NCBI RefSeq assembly: GCF_001314995.1
Contig: NZ_CP012938.1
Coordinates: 248,001 to 312,000 of the forward strand
Reading direction: 5' to 3'
Length of the DNA stretch: 64,000 nt
From: Bacteroides ovatus
Lineage (GTDB): Bacteria; Bacteroidota; Bacteroidia; Bacteroidales; Bacteroidaceae
Shown here: positions 58,808 to 64,000 of the stretch, in pieces
Position numbering within the stretch: position 1 is the first letter of the stretch
Layout: each line of letters starts with the position of its first letter
The notes under the pieces: generated by a model
What the model saw: only the letters and a program-made list of their open reading frames with translations
The model's database searches: none
Told to the model about the DNA's origin: nothing
Program-made: the position numbers and the translations under genes

Positions 58808-61231
58808 ATGAAAGAAAAATTGTACGATAATAATATGAATGAACTAGATGAAGAAAAAGTAAATTATCAAGAACTTCTCTTTAAGTATATAATTCATTGG
58901 CCTTGGTTTGTAGCTTCCGTTTTAGTTTGTTTGGTTGGTGCTTGGATGTATTTACATTTTCAGACTCCTGTGTATCAAGTTTCTGCTTCTATCATGATTA
59001 AAGATGATAAAAAGAATGGGAGCGGAAATGCTGCTGATATAGAAAGTTTGGGATTAGGTGGAATGATTACTTCTGCGCAGAGTATTGATAACGAGATAGA
59101 AGTACTACGTTCAAAGACAATATTGAAAGAAGTTATTAATAATCTCGAACTTTATATTACTTATTATGATGAGGATGAGTTTCCTAAAAAGGAACTTTAT
59201 AAAACTTCTCCAGTAATCGTTAATCTAACGGCGCAGGAAGCGGATAAACTGCCGAGTGATGCTTTGGTTGATATGAAACTGACTCCTGAAGGTAATTTGG
59301 AAGTCAATTTGAAAGTAGGTTTGAATGAATATAGTGAACATTTTGAAAAACTTCCGGCAGTGCTACCAACAGATGTCGGTACATTTGGGTTTACACTGAA
59401 AGATTCTTTGTCGAATGGGAAGATTGAAGGACAAGGTGTAGTACGAAATATTAATGCTATAATCAGTCAGCCGTTTAGAGTGGCAAAAGTCTATCAGTGG
59501 GCATTAAATATAGAACCTACTTCTAAAACGACTTCTGTCGCTGTTGTTTCTCTGATGGATACGAATATACAACGTGGACAGGACTTTATCAATAAGTTAA
59601 TGGAAATGTATAATCGGAATACGAATAATGATAAGAATGAAGTTGCAGAAAAAACAAAGGAATTTATCAATGAACGTATTAAGATTATTGATGAAGAACT
59701 TGGAAGTACGGAGGATAAATTGGAATCATTTAAGAGAAATGCAGGTTTAACTAATATTGGTAGTGATGCTCAATTAGCAGTTGAAGGAAATGCTGAATAT
59801 GAAAAAAAACGTGTAGAAAATGGTACACAGATTAACTTGGTTCGTGATCTCAGTAAATATATAAATAATCCATCGAATGACTATGAGGTGTTACCTAGTA
59901 ATATTGGTTTATCTGATAATGGTTTAACTATTCAAATTGATCGTTACAATGAGTTGATTATTGAACGCAAACGTTTACTTCGTACTTCTACGGAGAGTAA
60001 TCCGATGGTTGTAAATCTGGATACGAGTATTCGTGCTATGAAGGCGAATGTACGAGCTGCTATTGATGGGACTTTACAAGGTTTGCTTATTGTGAAGGCT
60101 GATTTGGATCGTGAAGCAAGTCGTTTTTCTCGCCGTATCAGTGATGCGCCGGGACAAGAACGTCAATATGTGAGTATTGCGCGTCAACAAGAAATTAAGG
60201 CTGGACTTTATCTGATGCTTTTGCAGAAACGTGAGGAGAATGCTATCACTTTAGCTGCTACTGCCAATAATGCTAAGATTATTGATGAGCCGGCAGCTGA
60301 AGGTGGACCGGTTTCCCCAAAGCCTAAAATGATTTATATGATTGCTTTAGTGGTAGGAGTGGGATTGCCTATTGGTGTTATTTTCTTACTTGGTCTGACT
60401 AAGTTCAAAATAGAAGGGCGTGGTGATGTTGAGAAATTAACGAGTCTACCTATTGTCGGTGATGTACCTTTGACTGATGAAAAAACAGGCTCTATTGCAG
60501 TGTTTGAGAATCAGAATACTCTAATGAGTGAAACTTTTCGTAATGTCCGTACTAATCTACAGTTTATACTTGAAAATGGTCAGAAAGTAATTCTGGTGAC
60601 TTCGACAGTTAGTGGTGAAGGTAAGTCTTTTATTTCTTCAAATCTTGCGATTAGTCTATCTTTATTAGGAAAGAGGGTAGTAATTGTAGGGCTTGATATT
60701 CGTAAACCCGGTTTGAATAAGATTTTTAATATCCCCCGAAAGGAGCAAGGAATTACCCAATACCTGTCAAATCCGGAGAAGAATCTAATGGATTTCGTTC
60801 AGCCTTCGGATGTTAGTAAGAATTTATATATTCTTCCTGGTGGAACAGTACCACCTAATCCTACGGAATTACTGGCTCGTGATGGTTTAGATAAAGCGAT
60901 TGAAACATTGAAAAATAACTTTGATTATGTGATTTTGGATACTGCCCCTGCTGGTATGGTGACTGATACTTTGCTTGTAGGGCGTGTAGCTGACTTATCC
61001 GTTTATGTATGTCGTGCTGATTATACTCGGAAAGCAGAGTTTACCTTGATTAATGAGTTGGCTGCTGATAATAAGCTTCCCAATATCTGTACCGTTATTA
61101 ATGGTCTTGATCTTCAAAAAAAGAAGTATGGCTATTACTATGGTTATGGTAAATATGGCAAGTACTATGGCTATGGTAAGCGTTATGGCTATGGTTATGG
61201 CTATGGGGAATATAAAGTAAAGGAAGAATAA
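58808..61231 (+). CDS. Wzc-like polysaccharide co-polymerase and tyrosine autokinase
   Basis: An 807-residue inner-membrane protein controlling capsule polymerization and export. Helix 1 at ~28-53, a large periplasmic Wzz-type region with coiled-coil parts (~290-460), helix 2 at ~510-535, then the BY-kinase domain: Walker A SGEGKS (602-607), Walker A' VVIVGLDIRKPG, Walker B YVILDTAP. The last ~35 residues have about 15 Tyr in a Gly/Lys-rich tail (YYYGYGKYGKYYGYGKRYGY), the autophosphorylation cluster. It follows the export lipoprotein gene by 9 bp and precedes ugd. Confidence 0.95.
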   Translation: MKEKLYDNNMNELDEEKVNYQELLFKYIIHWPWFVASVLVCLVGAWMYLHFQTPVYQVSASIMIKDDKKNGSGNAADIESLGLGGMITSAQSIDNEIEVLRSKTILKEVINNLELYITYYDEDEFPKKELYKTSPVIVNLTAQEADKLPSDALVDMKLTPEGNLEVNLKVGLNEYSEHFEKLPAVLPTDVGTFGFTLKDSLSNGKIEGQGVVRNINAIISQPFRVAKVYQWALNIEPTSKTTSVAVVSLMDTNIQRGQDFINKLMEMYNRNTNNDKNEVAEKTKEFINERIKIIDEELGSTEDKLESFKRNAGLTNIGSDAQLAVEGNAEYEKKRVENGTQINLVRDLSKYINNPSNDYEVLPSNIGLSDNGLTIQIDRYNELIIERKRLLRTSTESNPMVVNLDTSIRAMKANVRAAIDGTLQGLLIVKADLDREASRFSRRISDAPGQERQYVSIARQQEIKAGLYLMLLQKREENAITLAATANNAKIIDEPAAEGGPVSPKPKMIYMIALVVGVGLPIGVIFLLGLTKFKIEGRGDVEKLTSLPIVGDVPLTDEKTGSIAVFENQNTLMSETFRNVRTNLQFILENGQKVILVTSTVSGEGKSFISSNLAISLSLLGKRVVIVGLDIRKPGLNKIFNIPRKEQGITQYLSNPEKNLMDFVQPSDVSKNLYILPGGTVPPNPTELLARDGLDKAIETLKNNFDYVILDTAPAGMVTDTLLVGRVADLSVYVCRADYTRKAEFTLINELAADNKLPNICTVINGLDLQKKKYGYYYGYGKYGKYYGYGKRYGYGYGYGEYKVKEE

Positions 61232-61258
61232 AAAGTAAGTACTTAACAATAACAATAT

Positions 61259-62572
61259 ATGAATATAGCGATCGTAGGCACAGGCTATGTTGGCTTGGTG
61301 TCTGGTACTTGTTTTGCCGAAATGGGTGCCACTGTAACTTGTGTGGATGTAGACACAAATAAAATTAATAAACTGAAAGCAGGTGAAATGCCTATCTATG
61401 AGCCAGGATTGGAGGAATTGGTAAAACGCAATGTTAGCTATGGACGACTCAAATTTACAACGGATTTGACAGATGTTTTAGATAATGTGGAAGTCGTTTT
61501 TTCTGCAGTAGGAACTCCGCCAGATGAAGATGGTAGTGCCGACTTGAAATATGTGCTTGCTGTAGCTCGTCAGTTTGGACAAAATATCAATAAGTATACC
61601 ATTCTGGTAACTAAATCAACAGTACCTGTAGGTACTGCTCAAAAAGTAAAAGCTGCTATTCAAGAGGAGTTAAACAAACGTGGAGTAGATGTACTCTTCG
61701 ATGTAGCTAGTAATCCTGAATTTTTAAAAGAAGGTGCGGCTATCAAAGATTTTATGAGTCCAGATCGTGTGGTGGTGGGTACGGAGAGCGAGAAAGCAAA
61801 GGAAGTAATGACTAAGCTCTATCAGCCTTTCTTACTTCAAAATTTCCGTGTTATCTTTATGGATATTCCTAGCGCAGAGATGACCAAGTATGCAGCTAAT
61901 GCTATGCTTGCTACCCGTATTAGCTTTATGAATGACATAGCTAATCTATGTGAAAGGGTAGGGGCTAACGTAGATCATGTGCGTCGGGGTATTGGAACCG
62001 ATGGACGTATTGGCCAAAAGTTCTTATATGCAGGCTGTGGGTACGGTGGTAGCTGTTTTCCTAAAGATGTAAAGGCTCTGGTACATACTGGAATTGATAA
62101 CAACTATCATATGGAGGTGATTGAAGCTGTAGAGCGTGTGAACGAGCGTCAGAAGAGTATTGTCTACGATAAACTTACCATCTTGATGGGTGATGTAAAA
62201 GGAAAGACTATTGCTTTGCTTGGCTTGGCTTTCAAGCCGGAAACCGATGATATGCGTGAAGCTCCAGCTTTAGTAGTAATAGACAAACTACTGAAGAACG
62301 GGGCAACTGTCCGTGTGTTTGACCCTATTGCAATGCCCGAGTGTAAGCGTCGCATTGGTGATGTAGTGATTTATACTGAAAACCTTTACGATTGTGCAGT
62401 TGGTGCTGAAGCTTTGTTGTTGATGACTGAATGGCGCCAGTTCCGTCTGCCTACGTGGAACGTTATTCAGAAGGTTATGAACGGTAAGTATATTGTAGAT
62501 GGGCGTAATATTTGGAATCGTGTGGAGCTGGAGGAGATGGGATTTGTTTATACTCGGATTGGGGAGAAATAA
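61259..62572 (+). CDS. ugd: UDP-glucose 6-dehydrogenase
   Basis: Oxidizes UDP-glucose to UDP-glucuronate (two NAD+), a precursor of acidic capsule sugars. The 437-residue protein has the N-terminal Rossmann motif MNIAIVGTGYVGLVSGTCFAE, NPEFLKEGAAIKDFMSPDRVVVG, and the catalytic Cys266 in YGGSCFPKDVKAL, then a C-terminal NAD-like domain (LGLAFKPETDDMREAPA). The capsule therefore probably contains glucuronic or galacturonic acid. It lies 27 bp after the kinase gene. Confidence 0.96.
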   Translation: MNIAIVGTGYVGLVSGTCFAEMGATVTCVDVDTNKINKLKAGEMPIYEPGLEELVKRNVSYGRLKFTTDLTDVLDNVEVVFSAVGTPPDEDGSADLKYVLAVARQFGQNINKYTILVTKSTVPVGTAQKVKAAIQEELNKRGVDVLFDVASNPEFLKEGAAIKDFMSPDRVVVGTESEKAKEVMTKLYQPFLLQNFRVIFMDIPSAEMTKYAANAMLATRISFMNDIANLCERVGANVDHVRRGIGTDGRIGQKFLYAGCGYGGSCFPKDVKALVHTGIDNNYHMEVIEAVERVNERQKSIVYDKLTILMGDVKGKTIALLGLAFKPETDDMREAPALVVIDKLLKNGATVRVFDPIAMPECKRRIGDVVIYTENLYDCAVGAEALLLMTEWRQFRLPTWNVIQKVMNGKYIVDGRNIWNRVELEEMGFVYTRIGEK

Positions 62573-62630
62573 TTTTTTCATTTAATATCTGCAAGTACAA
62601 TGTAGATTTTATATCTTATAATTATTTTAA

Positions 62631-64000
62631 ATGAGTAATAGTTCTAATAATAAGCGTATAGCTAAGAATACTTTATTTTTATATTTACGAATGATAGTTG
62701 TTATTATCATTGGATTATATACAAGTAGAGTTATTCTCCAAACGTTGGGGGTTGAAGATTATGGCATTTATAACCTTGTAGGAGGAATTGTATCTATGTT
62801 ATCTTTTCTTAACTCTGCGATGGTAGGTGCTTCTCAGCGTTTTATTTCTTATGAATTAGGCTGTAACAATATCCAGAAACTTAAAAAAGTATTTGCGACA
62901 TCTATTATAGCACATTGCACGTTGGCAGTTATTATATTAATTATTGGAGAAACTATTGGCTTATGGTTTGTGAACACTCAGTTGAATATAAATGCAGATA
63001 GAATGATTGCTGCTAATTGGGTTTATCAGTGCTCTATCGGTATCTTTTTATTAACTATTGTTAGTGTACCATTTAATGCTTGTATTGTAGCTCATGAACG
63101 AATGAAAGCTTTTGCCTATGTTAGTATATTAGAGGCGATCTTGAAGCTGTTAATTGTTTATGTATTGTTGATAGTTCTGATAGACAAGCTTATTACCTAT
63201 TCAATTTTAATGTTATGTACTTCGACTATAACTAGTTGTATATATGTGTTATATTGTAGGCATAACTTTGAAGAATCCCGAACAACAGTAATTGGGGATA
63301 AAAGACTATTTAGAGAAATGTTCGCTTTCACCAGTTGGAGTATTATTGGCAACTTTGGATTTACTTTTAGAGATCAAGGGTCAAATATTATATTGAATTT
63401 ATTTTATGGTACAACACTTAATGCAGCAAGGGGTATAGCTCAACAAGTAAATGGTATTATTAGTAATTTTGCAGGCAATTTTATCATGGCTTTAAATCCT
63501 CAAATTACTAAACAGTATGCTAGTGGTAAAACAGAACAATCTGTTAAACTTGTCTATACAGGTAGTCGATTTTCGTTTTTTTTATTATCTATAATTACAA
63601 TACCATTTTTTATAAATATCGACTACTTATTAAAAATATGGCTAGGTAGTGTTCCAGAGTATACAGGACTTTTTCTTAGGTTGGTGATGATATCTTCTCT
63701 TATTGGAGCTATGGCAAATCCTATTGTGACAGCTCTTCAGGCGACAGGGAAAATTAAAGTTTTTCAAATTATGATTTGTGTAATTATGTTGTGTGAACTT
63801 CCTTGTGCTTATTTAATTCTAAAATTGGGTGGGGCTCCTTATACAGCTATGTATCCTACTATTTTAATTACATTAATAGCTCTTTTTGCTAGATTCATTA
63901 TCTTAAAAAAAATGATTCCAGCATATAGCTTAAAGTTTTTCTCATTTTCGATTGTACTCCGGAATGTGTTGATTGCTTTTGCTAGCTTTATTGTTTCTCA
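62631..64000 (+). CDS. Wzx-type oligosaccharide flippase, 3' end cut by the window
   Basis: ATG at 62631 opens a frame that runs to the window end (456 codons so far). The protein starts MSNSSNNKRIAKNTLFLYLRM, then alternates hydrophobic helices; LGVEDYGIYNLVGGIVSMLSFLN and the SAMVGASQRFISYELG block are typical of polysaccharide transport proteins of the MOP superfamily. It should flip undecaprenyl-linked repeat units across the inner membrane. The base composition is more A/T-rich than in the genes before it, as is common in the serotype-specific part of capsule loci. Confidence 0.88.
   Translation, partial: MSNSSNNKRIAKNTLFLYLRMIVVIIIGLYTSRVILQTLGVEDYGIYNLVGGIVSMLSFLNSAMVGASQRFISYELGCNNIQKLKKVFATSIIAHCTLAVIILIIGETIGLWFVNTQLNINADRMIAANWVYQCSIGIFLLTIVSVPFNACIVAHERMKAFAYVSILEAILKLLIVYVLLIVLIDKLITYSILMLCTSTITSCIYVLYCRHNFEESRTTVIGDKRLFREMFAFTSWSIIGNFGFTFRDQGSNIILNLFYGTTLNAARGIAQQVNGIISNFAGNFIMALNPQITKQYASGKTEQSVKLVYTGSRFSFFLLSIITIPFFINIDYLLKIWLGSVPEYTGLFLRLVMISSLIGAMANPIVTALQATGKIKVFQIMICVIMLCELPCAYLILKLGGAPYTAMYPTILITLIALFARFIILKKMIPAYSLKFFSFSIVLRNVLIAFASFIVS

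Noticed and set aside
61098-61358. Small minus-strand frames opposite the Tyr-rich tail of the kinase gene
   Set aside because: They arise from the repetitive TATGGCTAT codons on the other strand.

Overview
The window is chromosomal DNA of a gut Bacteroides species. The evidence is a SusC/SusD pair, promoters of the TTTG / TAnnTTTG type, Nudix-type arabinose control, and a capsule locus opened by an integrase, an invertible promoter and UpxY. From memory, the order arabinose block, galactose block, manA, integrase, upxY resembles the region before capsule locus 1 of B. thetaiotaomicron, but I cannot name the species. No rRNA, tRNA or CRISPR array was seen.

Layout. (1) 1-10.8 kb: end of a polysaccharide utilization locus: SusC (5' cut by the window), SusD, a lipoprotein with an alginate-lyase-type domain, and a 1456-residue protein fusing GH88, a second copy of that lyase domain, and GH92. 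(2) 10.9-15.6 kb: accessory stretch with a DUF3791/DUF3990 toxin-like operon whose DUF3990 gene is frameshifted, an acetyltransferase remnant, an inverted-repeat-bounded element carrying six GTTTC/GAAAC mini-hairpins, a DUF6078-like gene, an AAA-ATPase/nuclease-like gene and a DUF456 membrane protein. (3) 15.7-26.7 kb: a secreted beta-helix protein, a GH31 glycosidase, a CmuA-like fusion of a methyltransferase and a corrinoid protein, a sodium/solute symporter, and on the other strand a MetH-activation-like protein and an MtaA-like methyltransferase. Together these look like a corrinoid-dependent demethylation system tied to a glycoside. An IS110-family element with a readable bridge RNA sits between the two convergent halves. 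(4) 26.7-27.3 kb: a small promoter/ORF/terminator unit and a palindrome array.

(5) 27.3-44.2 kb: pentose and arabinan metabolism: rpiB, tkt, GH51, GH127/146, FGGY kinase, araA, araD, Nudix regulator (araR-like), symporter, mutarotase, and a divergent second GH51. Arabinose released from arabinans goes through AraA, the kinase and AraD to xylulose 5-phosphate and then transketolase. (6) 44.2-49.3 kb: galK, an MFS sugar transporter, galM, and manA on the other strand. (7) 49.3-64 kb: a capsule locus: tyrosine recombinase, a 249-bp segment between perfect 20-bp inverted repeats whose only clear promoter points away from the operon (OFF as assembled), upxY, a first export lipoprotein, an opposing module (amidase, smalltalk, HU-like, DUF3987, BT4734-like, with DUF4248 on the plus strand), a frameshifted small gene, the initiating sugar-phosphate transferase, a second export lipoprotein, Wzc-like kinase, UDP-glucose dehydrogenase, and the start of a flippase cut by the window end.

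Most notable: the bridge RNA whose four guide segments match the element ends and the reconstructed target; the corrinoid system; the GH88-lyase-GH92 fusion; the OFF capsule switch; and three intergenic mini-palindrome arrays with different arms but the same 22-bp period.
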